From: Arbacia lixula
Lineage: Eukaryota > Echinodermata > Echinoidea > Arbacioida > Arbaciidae
Assembly: GCA_963669155.1 (NCBI GenBank)
Contig: OZ022583.1
Location: forward strand, 2,185,730 to 2,249,729
Length of the DNA stretch: 64,000 nt
Direction of reading: 5' to 3'
Shown: positions 13,101 through 23,088 of the stretch, piece after piece
Numbering within the stretch: the first letter of the stretch is position 1
Layout of the letters: the number at the start of each line of letters is the position of its first letter
Notes under the pieces: model-generated
Told to the model about the DNA's origin: nothing
Databases searched by the model: none
Seen by the model: only the letters and a program-made list of their open reading frames with translations
Made by a program: the position numbers and the translations under genes

Positions 13101-16100
13101 ATATATAAAATAAAAACAATAAAAACAAACTTCATTCTCACAGGCATATATGGGATCCAATCATGAATTGGAAAGGGTACAGGGTAACGCAGCATAGTCC
13201 CAAACATTGCCATTTGTGTCTTGAGACATTCTACTCACTTTGAGTAATGTCCTCTTGTGAGTGATGAAGGATTTGACTCCCAGCCATCTCATCTTCAGCC
13301 CAAGGCCGAGGGCTATGATAGTCAGACCAAACAGCTCCAGCGACGCGTGGATCTGTGTCAAATACAAACAAAAAGACAAATACTGGCTGAATTGGGCATG
13401 CATATTCTTAAAGGGAGTATACTGTACTGGGAAGAAAAAAAGCCTTCAAAAGCTGATCGTGAGCAGTCCTCTCAACAATGGTCTTAACCCATGTATTGTC
13501 CATTTTAGTTGCTGAAAGTGATTTTCCCTCAAATGATCCACATTTGTAGTAATTAATGATTATTAGTGAAATCCTCAAAATGTTCGGGCCGAACATTTTG
13601 AGGATTTGTGATGTAATCACTAATCACTCCAAATGTAGATCATTTGAGGGCAAATAACTTCCAGCAAGTGTTTAAAATGGACGATACATGGGTTTAAGAC
13701 CATTGTTGAAAGAACTGCTCACGATCAGCTTTTGAAGGCTTTTTTGTCTTCCCAGTTTAGTATACTCCCTTTAAATGGGAAACAAACATGTAAACAAAGT
13801 TGCCTTCAAAAAATTTGAGAAACAGAGTAGCAAAAGTTTGGGAAAAATCAGACATATCATGAGAAAGTTATATTTTCCGGGTATTGTCTTGTTTATGCAT
13901 GGTACACAGGGACAAGAACAATTCCATACAATACGTTATGTTGGACAAATAGAGTTGCCTATGATAGTTAGTAAGATCGGAAATCATCGCTAATCACGAC
14001 TTACAAAAATGAACAAACTTTTACCACTCTGTTTCTCTGATTTTTCTCTTTTCATTCAATAAATTTTCATGGTTTCATTCTCTTTTACACATGACTGGTA
14101 GATGTCAAACACTTAATGAAACTTGTTATCATGGCAAGCACATTCTGAATCCACAATGGGTTGAGATCTCATTTACGCATATTTGGAGAGTCTTCCTTCC
14201 AATGATCCTGGTATTAATAGTCAATGGGACCTGTGCTCATGTCCATGTGCTCAAGTTTTAACCTCACAGCCTAAATTTTCCTCGCCATACAATAGCTCCA
14301 CATTCCACTACTAAGCTAGAAATGACCTGAATAGAGAAAATGTATTTCACATTCATTTATTCCTAAAGGGGTGTGTGATGGCATTTCAGATGTTCTCCCA
14401 CCAACAATACATTGTGCGCCATATTATGTACCTCAGCAACACGCGATCTGTACAATAGAAACACATTGCTGGTTTGAAGCAATGACGACTTCTCGATTTC
14501 TCTCATGGCCATACAGTATGAGCATCTTGCCATTGATATACAGAGCTGGTCTGAAAGTAAACAGCCATGGGGTATGAGCTGCTAGATGAGAAGGATGCCT
14601 GCTGCAGGCCATGTTGACCTAAAAGCTTTTCACACTGACAAAAATTAGCCCCGTACTTTCCTTAGCCCCGTACTATCCCTAGCCCTGCACTATTTTTTTA
14701 AGCTTTTCACACTGGCATTTCTTAGCCCCGTACTATTTCTTAAACCCGACTAGCTGTTCTCACTCGAAATCGTTAGTCCCGGACTTTCTCGGCAGCTTAT
14801 GAATATTTATGAGTGTACGTCTTGCACATCGGCTCTTAACCACTCCGCATCAAGGTCACTTGCACTTAGCCCCGTACTATTTTTTGTTTCTGTTCACACT
14901 GGCACTCTTAGCCCTGGACTATTTGGCTTGGCCCTGCAATTGCGGTGTTAGCCCTGCTTTTTTGCAGGGCCAAATAATCCCGGATTATGGGGCTAGCCTA
15001 CTTTGGTAAAAACCAATGTGAACAGAAAGTGGTCTAAGCTAAGCCCCGTACTATAGGTCACCTATAGTACGGGGCTAAGGAAATTTTTGCCAGTGTGAAA
15101 AGCATACTAGAGTCATTGAGCCTAGAGTTCTGGGGCACATAGGGTTAGATCAGGTAGACACACCCCCTTCTTTCCAAGGCTCCAGAGGTAAAAGTGCTTT
15201 GATGCTGGTTACAGACTGTATGTTTGTTGAGGGCAAGGAAATGAACTACATTGAAACCTGTATAAGACTGCTCAAGAGAGACAATGAATGTGGTCTTTAC
15301 GTACAGGTTACTTACAAGTTTCCATGAGATATTTTGTCAATGTGGTCTGCTAAAGCAGGATGCACTGTACATAAAGCAACAACTCTTCACTAACAAGGAA
15401 GTTTATATTGGCATTATTTCAATGTTTTTTGGCCTAATCGGGAGGGGGACGGTAGGGGGGAGGGGAGGGGTTTCGACTGCCCTGCATGTAAATGAATGAT
15501 ACAAGGGGCTCACAAGGCAGTTGTGTGTGATGCCAGGGTTAGAAATATGACCAGTTGTAGCTGTTGATGGAGATGGTGTTGTGATACGGCGGGTCAGAAA
15601 TAAGTTGCTATTTTGACAGACTATAGAGCAGCTGGCAGAGGCCATAGCTAAAACTATTGACCAAACTGTGTTCTAGAAGGTGTATATAGTACATGTAATA
15701 CAGCACCTTAGAAAAGTCGTCTCCACCAGATGCTTCAACATAGCATGCTACACTACAGCTCAAAGGAATTGGCACAGGGAAAGGGAAAGGGAAGAAAGGG
15801 AAGGCCCCACAGTTTTAAACCGCGGTATATTTGTCCAGTTCAGCATGAAACATGATGCTTTTTAGGCTACAGCATCATGTTTCATGCTGAACTGGACAAA
15901 ATATACCGCGGTTTAAAACTGCGGGTCCTTCCCTTCTTCCCTTTCCCTTTCCCTATGCCAATTCCTTTGAGCTGTAGTATATCTCTGTGCTGATGAAATA
16001 CTTAATATTGGCTAGAGTCAGAAATGGTTACTATCACAAGCAGTATTTGAAAAGCGATGTTTGTACGTAGGTTTGTCTTGTGAACTTATCCAGGAATACA

Positions 16101-18282
16101 GGAAATGGTAACAATTTATAACATATATGAACATTTCCTACACATCACTGTGTATTAAAATTCTTCCTCTTTACTTTATTTGTAAGAGTAATACAGGAAG
16201 TCTTGACAGGAAAAATAGAAATTCCTTATGTGTTATCTGGTATTCAAATTCTTCCCCATAACTTGTGAGCATAATTGATTAACCAAGAATACAGGAAATA
16301 TGGGCAAGGAAAAGAAAAACATTCTTATACATTATTGCGCAACTAGATTCTTCATATTTCATCTAAAATCTTATCTAGGCTACTAAGTCAAAATAATGAT
16401 CAACTGATTTAAGGGCAAAGATATCTACATGTGTTTTGAGATAGTGAGGCAATTGTATCTGCCTCTGTGCATCAAATTGCTTCCTATATTTTCATTAACA
16501 TCTAGTGATACGTGAATTAGAGTGCAGATCAACATAATTCCTAGCAATATTTTTTCGTACAATTTACCCTAATGATATAATGGTAAGAGCAATAGCTAAA
16601 GATGGGTCTAACCTAAGAAGGCTTTCAAAATAAATCATGTGCAGCTTACTCTTTGTCAACAAATACTACTATCTATCCGCTTCAAAGCATTGGAAACAAA
16701 ATGTCAAATTTTGTAGTGACTGGACAAAATCTGTCTGGTAAATAGGTAGTAAAAGAGTAGAGTCCACATCTTAAACACATTAACGTGACAGGCAGTACCA
16801 ATGATACCAAGCACAATGGCTGTCTGGCTGTCTAGTTCCAAAGGTTAGTTTGGGTAACTATGCTGCAAGTTCCTCAATTAAATTTCGAAGGGACAATTAG
16901 AGGATGATATTGTATGAGAATCAGTTTGTAGCCATTTGCTTGACATAAGCATAATCATACAATGGAGCTTAAATGTTGGGTGATTTTACCAGAACATGAC
17001 TTTTTACATGCTTTATGTACTATAAGATGAAATAAAATAAAATCCCTCGAAACAAAAACGAAATCATAAATTACATGTTCAAACAGCGTATAGTACCATA
17101 TTGTATGAAATATGGGTTGGACAGTATTAAATTTGCAAATTCTTGAGCATAGAACATGTGATTTAAACAGATCTTGGGGCTTGTGCATACCGGTACATGT
17201 TTGCCATGAAGTATGCATAATGTGTTCACGGAACAATACTACCTACATGTACTGTACATGTATGTGCATTGAATGCACAAAATGAGATATAAGTGTTTAT
17301 CACAAGAAAAGTGCAAATAGAAAGGGTTCACTTAAGCCTCCATCACAATTGAACAATCTCTTTTGATCTAAAAAAAAAATCATATTTTTAACAACAGTTG
17401 TTTTGTTAAGTTATTAAGTCATGGGGTGGAGTTTTTTCCAGGTAGTTATGAGTGACTTTGCTCAATGTATTGAGAAGGAAAGCGATCAAGGATATCCACA
17501 ACAAACACCAGACAAAAAAAACCTGCTATGAATGCAGCTGCTATCCAGCTATGAAGTGTCATGAAAGGCAGTCTTTTATCGGCACGCACTCTCCTGAATG
17601 GGCAGAGTTACCAACTCCTCCGCAGATTAGCACACAGCGGCACCATCATCAGTAATGAATGTTTGTTGACAGGGGAACCCACTGGGACGATTCGTAATGA
17701 GTGCCCTCCAAACTCACATTCCACACACCACTGATTATGAATAAGTCTATGTGAATTACAACATTCATTATTCTCGGAACAAGAACACAGGCTAAGTGGA
17801 GGGTCAAGGTTACATCAGCATTAGCATTTTCCCCACATTTTATTTACAAGCTTTATAAACTAAATATTTGATATTTTTATAACATTACTAGAAGATGTGT
17901 ACATCTGTTTTATGATCTTAAGACAGATCTACATTCTACACTGTTGTATGGCAGATTATTTCACATTACTATGAAACATTTGCATCTGCTTATAATATTC
18001 ATCACCTGCAACTAAGAAACATACTGTGCAGCAGAGCATGCTAAATAATGTCAAACAGTGAGAAATTCAAACACCTGACCAAACATATACACACACACAT
18101 ACAATGTACAGGCACTTGAAAACATAATGTGTACTTCACAAAAAATGGAGGGACTCAGTGAGGACCATGCAACACCACACACCCCTTCCCATGAGTGTAC
18201 TGGCTCAACTAGAACACTTTCATGAAATAAATGTACTTTTCTTGATATTCTTTGCACTTATTTTTTGCATGTGCGTGTGTGT

Positions 18283-18313
<31 letters not shown>

Positions 18314-21099
18314 GGAGGCAGTACCATACACAGAGCTGTGCATTTTACTTCATGTACAGTCCAGAGCTTGCCTTAAAGGTAGCCTAAGGGCCAATGGCCA
18401 ATTGAACCTTAAAAATAACCTTAAGAAAAGGGCCAAGACCTATGGTGTCATGTCAGGAACCACAATTACACACCCAAATTGTACAGATAGTGTATGGGAG
18501 GAAAATGCCTTGAGTTACATCAGGTTTTGATAGGTGAATACAATCGCTAGCGTGGAACCTGAGATTTGATAAAAACAGCACCAGGAAATCGGGGATTAGT
18601 GACTGTGAAAGCTCCGTTTCCTCAATAAACGTGCAATCTTTGAAGCATTTTCGCTGACCAATGTGTCATTGAAAGACAATGACCAACAAGTACAATTACT
18701 TTCTGTAAAAATTTATAATTTGTTGTTCAAATTATTTTTCTTTATACTTATATTTGCAGTGTATAATGGTATAGGATATAGTGGTATCTAAACCCAGGTA
18801 AAAACTACCTGTAGCAAATGTTTGAGGTCCAAGAGACGCACATTAGGAGCAAAATAATGCATTATCAACACAGTTCAAAAATTGCAAGCCTCTGCATGCA
18901 GATTACCAACAAGCAACTCAGCATTCACCAAGCAAATATAAAATGTTTATATAGCCATAGCCTGAATATGTTTCTGATTGACCAATGTATATATCTCTTA
19001 TACATTTTTGGCAAATTTGGATAGGTTGTGTGCATGCAAGCAAGCCTTTGAGACAAACTGTACACAATTGATGAGCCAGAGCAAAATGATTCTTGAGAGT
19101 TACAGCCTTCAAGTGACATGAGCAAGCATATAATGAACATTAAAGGGTTACTAAATTAGAAAAATAAGTTTCCACTAATCTATGTAATATTATCCACTAA
19201 AAACGAATTTCACATTCGTTTGCCGCATGCCTCCAGTGACGTCAGAGAAGTCAAAATGCCATGAATGCCAACGGTGTGAATAAAATATTTCATTCACGCC
19301 GTTCAAACAATATGTTACCAATGGGAGCCCCAAAGCTTGTCCGAGGGTTGTCCAAGTTCTAATTTAGTAACCCTTTAAACCTCCTTCACCCGTTAGGCAC
19401 CAATGTGGAGTTCATGCATCAGTAATACACACCACCCCCATAGACCAGCTATAGGCCAAGAAAAAAAGGACTGTAGTTCAAATGCCTAAAAGCCACATAT
19501 GCAGCGGAAAAGATTAGGGAGCGCTAATGCTTCCTGATTTTTTTGACCCTCGCAAGACCTATGAGTGCTCTTTATAAGTACCTTGTGAATACAACTATTC
19601 AGCACATTACATAACTTGTAAGCAGTCAAAGGACTTACACATTGTAGGAACTCAAAGAACAATCATCAAAACAATGAATCTCAATCTGCAAACTTATGTT
19701 GGACAAGAATGAATTCTTTACTTATTTCTCTCATACATTGATTCATCCATCTTATCAGTATGGAGAGTACCAGTACTATCATCTATTTTCTTTCCCCAAA
19801 ATAAACATCATATCCCACATGAATAAGAAGAAAATTAAATGGTGATGTGCAATGTACATGTATCATGCTCAAATGGGTAACGTTATTTGTTAAATTGGTA
19901 ATGTTTCATTAAAACATCATGACTGTTTGGACCAAATGTTCATGTTCACTTCTTACAGTTCAACATAATTTCTATCTGCATCGTTCTCTTTTGGCTTCTT
20001 CTTTTTCTTGTGCAAATATTCCAAACAGTTCATGTGCTTCCCAAATCTGGTGTAGTACATGTAAGTGCGTATCTGACAGGAAGTGTTTTTCAGACAAGAG
20101 TTCTGGCTTCTACATGGCAGCTTGGCTAAATTTAAGGGTCACAACTTACCCATAGGTGCTGTAAAATGCATAGTTCAGAGTGTTTCTCAATTCTTTTCTA
20201 GCCTTTAATAAGCATTTTCAAATGAGATCGAGGTTAATGTTTGCAGTTGATAACCGCCACCTCTCTGTTAAGCCTCACTGGTTTGCAGAAAACTGTGAAT
20301 GAGCCAGAATCATGTATCTGTGCATTGCTAAATGTGGCATCACAGAATCACGTTTTGAAACAAATTCCAAAAACGCAGAATCTAATTTTTGAAAAAAGAT
20401 TATAAATGCACCCCTTGATCGTACTCCTATCACTTGTACAATAACATGATTTTCAAATACAATGAAAGCTGCTATGGCGACAACCTGTATATATATAGAA
20501 AGGTCACCTGCTCCCATTAAATGTTTTTAATTGAAACCTGTATCTAAGTAGCCTGTATAAAGTCCACCTGCTCAGACAGACCACATTTCTTGTGTCCATA
20601 GGGAAGTTTTTCTTTGCAGCTTGCATTGAACGCACAGTGGGTAGGAGCTCTTAAGCGTTAATAGCCGGCTCCTCCACAAGGGCCAGCATGGTAGCTTGGC
20701 TACATTATAGATTTTAAATAACATGTAGATGCGTATTTGATTTTACTCCTATTACTTCTGCAATAATGTATGATTTCCAAATACTCACGATGGGAGGGAG
20801 CTCGAGAGCATCGACGGCCGGTTCCTCGACCAGCGCCAGCATGAGAACCAGCATGGCGGCAGCGAGGTCCATGATGTAGAAGTAGAAGTTGTGCACCATG
20901 ACGTAGGCGGGCAGGGCGCCCTGGTTGCGGGGGTGCGTGTCGAAGCGATCGTTGTTCTCCCCCTCCTGAAGGAAGATGGCCGCCTCGCGGTAGTTGAGCT
21001 CCCAGTCCAGGGACGACCCCACCGCCGGCATGGAGAGTGACGACGACTGCCGCGACATGAAGCCAGGGCTGGTCGCCAGCGAGTCATTGTCAAGGATAT
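526..21099 (-). CDS. TPCN1: Two-pore channel 1 (TPC1), 5' half of gene, nine coding exons, runs off left edge
   Basis: Two-pore channels are cation channels of endosomes, lysosomes and other acidic stores, gated by PI(3,5)P2 and linked to NAADP-evoked calcium release (family knowledge). Exons join in frame: 21099-20789, 13352-13239, 12714-12584, 11998-11910, 10877-10784, 9986-9887, 5227-5111, 1701-1570, 676-526; 1239 nt, 413 codons, every boundary GT-AG with matching phases. In order they give the N-terminal [17 protein letters not shown] block, S1, S2-S3, an arginine-bearing S4 ([13 protein letters not shown]), S5, pore helix and filter TTANFPDVMMP, S6 and the HKR linker, then the start of domain II. 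The match is best to TPC1 rather than TPC2; TPC3 cannot be excluded without a tree. About half the protein lies beyond base 1. The start codon is unresolved: exon 21099 opens at a splice acceptor. Confidence 0.93.
671..1010 (-). repeat. Tandem triplication of the intron end before the TPC1 exon at 526-676
   Basis: Three diverged units of about 100-120 bp start near 671, 775 and 886 on the plus strand with (A)AATTCCTGCA or AACTCCTGCA and share an AATGTA...TTCTTTT...AAAACCAGTA core; units one and three also share a GTCTGTGA...GGTAGT end. Each gives a TGCAG acceptor-like site on the minus strand. An AT-rich insertion lies in unit three. Confidence 0.65.
1570..1701 (-). CDS. TPCN1: TPC1 exon, EF-hand-like linker
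   Basis: This 132-nt exon is phase 0 at both ends (TTGACAG acceptor, GTGAGA donor). It encodes [30 protein letters not shown] and [10 protein letters not shown], aligned with the FEGLMRFYKPRMS...TFKALN region of human TPC1. Confidence 0.92.
3223..3320 (+). mobile_element. Single arm of foldback element family D
   Basis: The stretch with ACTATACTGGGAAGACAAAA and CAATGGTCTTAAATTCATGT matches one arm of the element at 13412-13770 and the fragment near 29884. It lies in a TPC1 intron. Confidence 0.65.
4667..4897. mobile_element. Foldback MITE family A, copy 1
   Basis: Nearly the whole 231 bp is one inverted repeat: a CAGCTCAAAGGAATTGGCA end, a purine-rich arm (AGGGAAAGGGAAAGGGAAG), a core GTCCAGTTCAGCATGAAACA, a short loop, then the reverse complement. 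The right end is flanked by TA. Intronic to TPC1. Confidence 0.85.
5111..5227 (-). CDS. TPCN1: TPC1 exon, end of S6 and start of interdomain linker
   Basis: This 117-nt exon is phase 0 at both ends (TTCAG acceptor, GTAACT donor). It encodes [20 protein letters not shown] and [19 protein letters not shown], matching the LLAVVFDTF...LLLHKR stretch of TPC1 where S6 passes into the cytosolic EF-hand-like linker. Confidence 0.94.
5321..5501. mobile_element. Inverted-repeat MITE family B, copy 1
   Basis: Terminal repeats GGGGGTGTTTCACCAAGCTG continue inward for about 75 bp (ACGAACGACTGGTGATCC, CTTGTGCTAAAT). A CTG triplet flanks both ends (5318-5320, 5502-5504), a 3-bp target duplication. A 3-bp duplication suggests a PIF/Harbinger-like source, though the triplet is not the usual TWA. 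Confidence 0.85.
5850..5983. mobile_element. MITE family C, copy 1
   Basis: Ends are CTTTTCACACTGGCA and (T)CAGTGTGAAAAG. The inside repeats TTAGCCCCGT / GGGGCTAAG and TAGTACGGGCTAAGAAA motifs in both orientations. Confidence 0.75.
6814..7118. repeat. (GA)n-(TA)n-(GA)n array ending in poly-G
   Basis: From about 7014 the sequence is GA repeats, a short TA block, GA repeats again and about 17 G. The flank from 6900 is purine-rich. Open frames here are low-complexity artefacts. It lies in a TPC1 intron. Confidence 0.9.
8830..9272 (+). repeat. Pyrimidine-rich low-complexity tract in TPC1 intron
   Basis: About 440 bp of imperfect TTC/TCC/CTT sequence. It keeps a Ser/Phe/Leu reading frame open on the plus strand only because stops are rare in such DNA. 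Confidence 0.8.
9887..9986 (-). CDS. TPCN1: TPC1 exon, filter exit and S6 of domain I
   Basis: After TTTTTTTGCAG the exon completes the Asn codon and encodes [14 protein letters not shown], then [19 protein letters not shown], the pore-lining S6. It ends at CTG|GTAAGG in phase 0. Confidence 0.94.
10784..10877 (-). CDS. TPCN1: TPC1 exon, pore loop of domain I
   Basis: The exon enters in phase 1 and leaves in phase 2 (GTAAGT donor). It encodes [20 protein letters not shown] and [10 protein letters not shown]; the split last codon becomes Asn with the next exon, giving the TTAN filter region of TPC1. A Gly of human TPC1 at the S5 end is Ala here through the split codon. Confidence 0.93.
11098..11278. 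mobile_element. Inverted-repeat MITE family B, copy 2
   Basis: Same ends and the same 181-bp length as the copy at 5321-5501, flanked by ATG triplets (11095-11097, 11279-11281). Intronic to TPC1. Confidence 0.85.
11910..11998 (-). CDS. TPCN1: TPC1 exon, S4-S5 linker and S5 of domain I
   Basis: This 89-nt exon has a strong TTTTTCCTTCAG acceptor and GTAAGTGA donor; its first base completes a split arginine codon. It encodes [20 protein letters not shown], then YFMLIFSIL. The LRQI.QSLPP motif is the S4-S5 linker of TPC channels. Confidence 0.93.
12117..12235. mobile_element. Dispersed inverted-repeat element family G, copy 1
   Basis: Resembles 33000-33124: shared GACTGGAAATTTGACGTCAC-like core and GATTCAGC...TGATTGGATC end, with degenerate inverted ends. 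Confidence 0.5.
12584..12714 (-). CDS. TPCN1: TPC1 exon, S4 voltage-sensor-like segment of domain I
   Basis: The exon follows TGTGCAG and ends AGAAG|GTATCA in phase 2. It encodes [18 protein letters not shown], then [16 protein letters not shown] and CHYCGGVRR. The three spaced arginines and the YCGGVRR signature are typical of TPC domain I. Confidence 0.94.
12793..12965. mobile_element. Inverted-repeat MITE family F
   Basis: Ends GGGCAGTATTCTAAACA and TTTCTGAATACTGCCCC are inverted repeats about 170 bp apart, in a TPC1 intron next to the S4 exon. Confidence 0.6.
13239..13352 (-). CDS. TPCN1: TPC1 exon, S2-S3 of domain I
   Basis: This 114-nt exon is phase 0 at both ends, with CACAG acceptor and GTGAGT donor. 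It encodes [17 protein letters not shown], then [20 protein letters not shown], the segment that in human TPC1 reads HATLELFALMVVVFE and KLRWLGLHTFIRHKRTM. It sits after the largest intron, 7.4 kb. Confidence 0.93.
13412..13770. mobile_element. Foldback MITE family D, TTAA-flanked
   Basis: A 359-bp palindrome-like element with ends AGGGAGTATACTG and AGTATACTCCCT, arms of about 150 bp (CTTTTGAAGGCTTTTTTGTC, CAATGGTCTTAA) and a central GTTCGGGCCGAAC. TTAA flanks both sides (13408-13411, 13771-13774), as with piggyBac-type targets. Confidence 0.85.
14626..15102. mobile_element. Composite, nested MITE family C
   Basis: Outer ends CTTTTCACACTGACAAAAAT and GCCAGTGTGAAAAG; a second CTTTTCACACTGGCA end lies inside at 14703. 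TTAGCCCCGTACTAT is repeated at least five times and a perfect palindrome around ACTATAGGT-CACCTATAGT lies at 15041-15079. Confidence 0.75.
15751..15979. mobile_element. Foldback MITE family A, copy 2
   Basis: The same element as at 4667-4897, with ends CACTACAGCTCAAAGG and CCTTTGAGCTGTAGTA and TA dinucleotides on both sides. TA targets are used by Tc1/mariner elements; class is inferred only from that. Confidence 0.85.
15980..18270. other. TPC1 intron, no feature seen
   Basis: AT-rich intronic DNA without a recognised exon, RNA gene or clear repeat. Short open frames have no coding character. Confidence 0.5.
18268..18316. repeat. (GT)n array ending in about 19 G
   Basis: TG repeats run straight into a poly-G block and then GGAGGCAG. 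Intronic to TPC1. Confidence 0.9.
19144..19374. mobile_element. MITE family E, TTAA-flanked
   Basis: Perfect 18-bp terminal repeats AGGGTTACTAAATTAGAA / TTCTAATTTAGTAACCCT, 231 bp long, flanked by TTAA at 19140-19143 and 19375-19378. The inside shows no coding sequence. Confidence 0.85.
20398..20693 (-). pseudogene. Decayed partial duplicate of the TPC1 N-terminal exon and its donor intron
   Basis: On the minus strand 20693-20636 reads [13 protein letters not shown], a TAA stop, then ELLPT, against [19 protein letters not shown] in the true exon. The donor aligns too (GTGCGT against GTGAGT). A second block, 20465-20398, matches the start of the true intron (20788-20710, shared core TAGGAGTA and ATCA...ATTT spacing). 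About 170 bp of unrelated sequence separates the two blocks. The in-frame stop and weakened donor argue it is a relic. Confidence 0.7.
20789..21099 (-). CDS. TPCN1: TPC1 exon, N-terminus to S1
   Basis: First recognisable coding exon. A pyrimidine tract plus TGCAG (21101-21100) precedes it, and GTGAGT (20788-20783) follows; it ends in phase 0. It encodes a Ser-rich lead, then [20 protein letters not shown], the [12 protein letters not shown] block and the first membrane segment ([21 protein letters not shown]). If the upstream exon ending at 23088 splices straight in, the first in-frame ATG is at 21058, but an out-of-frame ATG lies just before it, so a further 5' coding exon is likely. A decayed copy of its last part lies at 20636-20693. 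Confidence 0.92.
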
Positions 21100-21787
21100 C
21101 TGCAGAAGGTGGAGAACAGGACATGTCAGACTTGTTGGCCCAAATTTTTCACAGAAGAATGGGAAGAAATATTGATTGTTTCAATATTCAGATTTTTATA
21201 AAAAAATTATATTCAGAAGCTTTTTACAAGTGATTTGGTTTATTTTGAATAATCACCATATAAAAAAACCAGAAGCTTATAAAATTCTGTATGATGCTAG
21301 AATAAACTGTCCAGTTAGTGTACATTTGTGTACATTTTCGAACAGCCAAGATGGCAGCCTTGACGGAACGTATTTATTACAAAGATGTGAAGAGGGAATA
21401 TGCAACACTGCTCAAAATTTCAAACATTTTTATAGTGCAAGTATACTTTTTCAATACATTTAGCCATTCATATGTGAAAAATGTACTTGAAATTAGTAAA
21501 TCATTCATGCGTACGGGTCGATTTATTAGTAGTCGGACGCGACATTCAAGGAAATTGGTGGCGAGCCCTCGGGACGTTCCCGGGGCTAGCGCAGTATCAG
21601 AAATAACATGTGCGCAGGTCACATATTATTGTTCACGTTGTTTGTGAAATCATATCATATTCACAGCTGCAGCGCATTGGCATTGCAGAGCCCTCGAATC
21701 GATGGGCCCTGTATGCAACTTACATTGTAATTGATCAAAGTCAAAGAACTCAACAGTGGCTGAATATTGAGTATCATAAGTGGTCCA

Positions 21788-22345
21788 CAAACCGGCCCCT
21801 ACCCTTGAAACCGGCCCCCGCGTATTTCTGCGCAGTGCGCGTTATCGAAGGTTGGATGCGCAATTTATTATGTATTTACATATTAGTAAACCAAATGCAA
21901 GATTTTCGGAAGCTAAATTAGACAAAATGTGCACTTATTTGGCAATTGCACATTTTCGTTCGAAACATCTCTGTTTTTCAACTTGCGTTCGTACTTCCGT
22001 GATTTTCTCGTCGATCGCCGAAACTTTCCCGTCATTTTTTCACTGCAATGGAACGAGCATGATCGAGACGCAATACTGGTGAAATGTCGGCGCTGCACTC
22101 GTCGGATTGACGGAGATATCGTACATTATCGGCAGGGGCCGGTTTCAAGGTTCAGTAATGTGAATGTGCGACGATTTATCGAGCGATATTCGAAGCGCAA
22201 TTTCTCTGAAATTTTATCGTTAATCTTCAATCCAAAAATAGTTTTTGAAAGAGCATTATTTTGCTGATTTGTGTGTGAAATTTTAGAATTTTATTTGGTT
22301 ATCTTGGAATGAAAATATTCAAAAGAAAACAAGGGGGCCGGTTTG
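21788..22345. mobile_element. Inverted-repeat element near the TPC1 5' end
   Basis: Outer ends CAAACCGGCCCC (21788) and GGGGGCCGGTTTG (to 22345) are inverted; an inner pair, CCTTGAAACCGGCCCC near 21803 and GGGGCCGGTTTCAAGG near 22135, is inverted as well. Length 558 bp. The inside has open frames on the plus strand but no recognised protein. Confidence 0.6.
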
Positions 22346-23088
22346 AGGCACCCGCATCATACGTGCTAGATAATTTATGGCAATGCCAATGGCATGCATG
22401 GACCTCCAATCGATCCCTGGCCTAACTTTTAGATCTATACCCCAAGGAGTAAGCAAGTGCAAATGTGTTTCAAACAAAACACACAGCATCCGTTATACTA
22501 CGCAGCATTTGTATACCACACGAACTGACACTCAGTATTATCCATATACCGCAGACCGTATACATTTATACCCAGACACTCTTGGCATGCGAAACTGTAC
22601 ATGACGGGAGTGTACAGCGGATACGTGTTGACACTTTTGACACGGCACAGACACGACATTCGCAAGCAGACGTTTCGCATTTTCTATAAGCACATCATTT
22701 CCACATCTCTACATAAATTTTTCTGAATAAAGGCAACATTGGATTAGATATACAATCCCTCACCGCATCTGACTGATCTAAAACTTTGAACTGAATGAGG
22801 TTCAGGTAATAATGGGCTCTCAAGTTCCACGGAATCTGTATTCTGCTGGTCTAAATCCGCCATGTTTACATGAACCAGCTGAGCCGTACCGCAGAGAAAT
22901 CTCGTTCCAAATACGCGAGATAGTGCGAGATATTGTTCCGCCTCCTGACCTCAATCGACCTTTTCGATCACGATCTCTAGGCAACAGGTTAAATCACACA
23001 AATAATGGTGTGCGGATGAATATCATAAGTCTTAAAAATCAAAATTAGTAAACGTGAAAATATTATATGAAGATTGAATATACTTACT

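Noticed and set aside
21100..21124. Apparent start MSCSPPSA for TPC1
   Set aside because: This is the polypyrimidine tract and TGCAG acceptor read as codons; the exon begins at 21099.
21929..22267. 112-codon plus-strand frame near the promoter
   Set aside because: No ATG start of note, no homology recognised, and it lies inside an inverted-repeat element.
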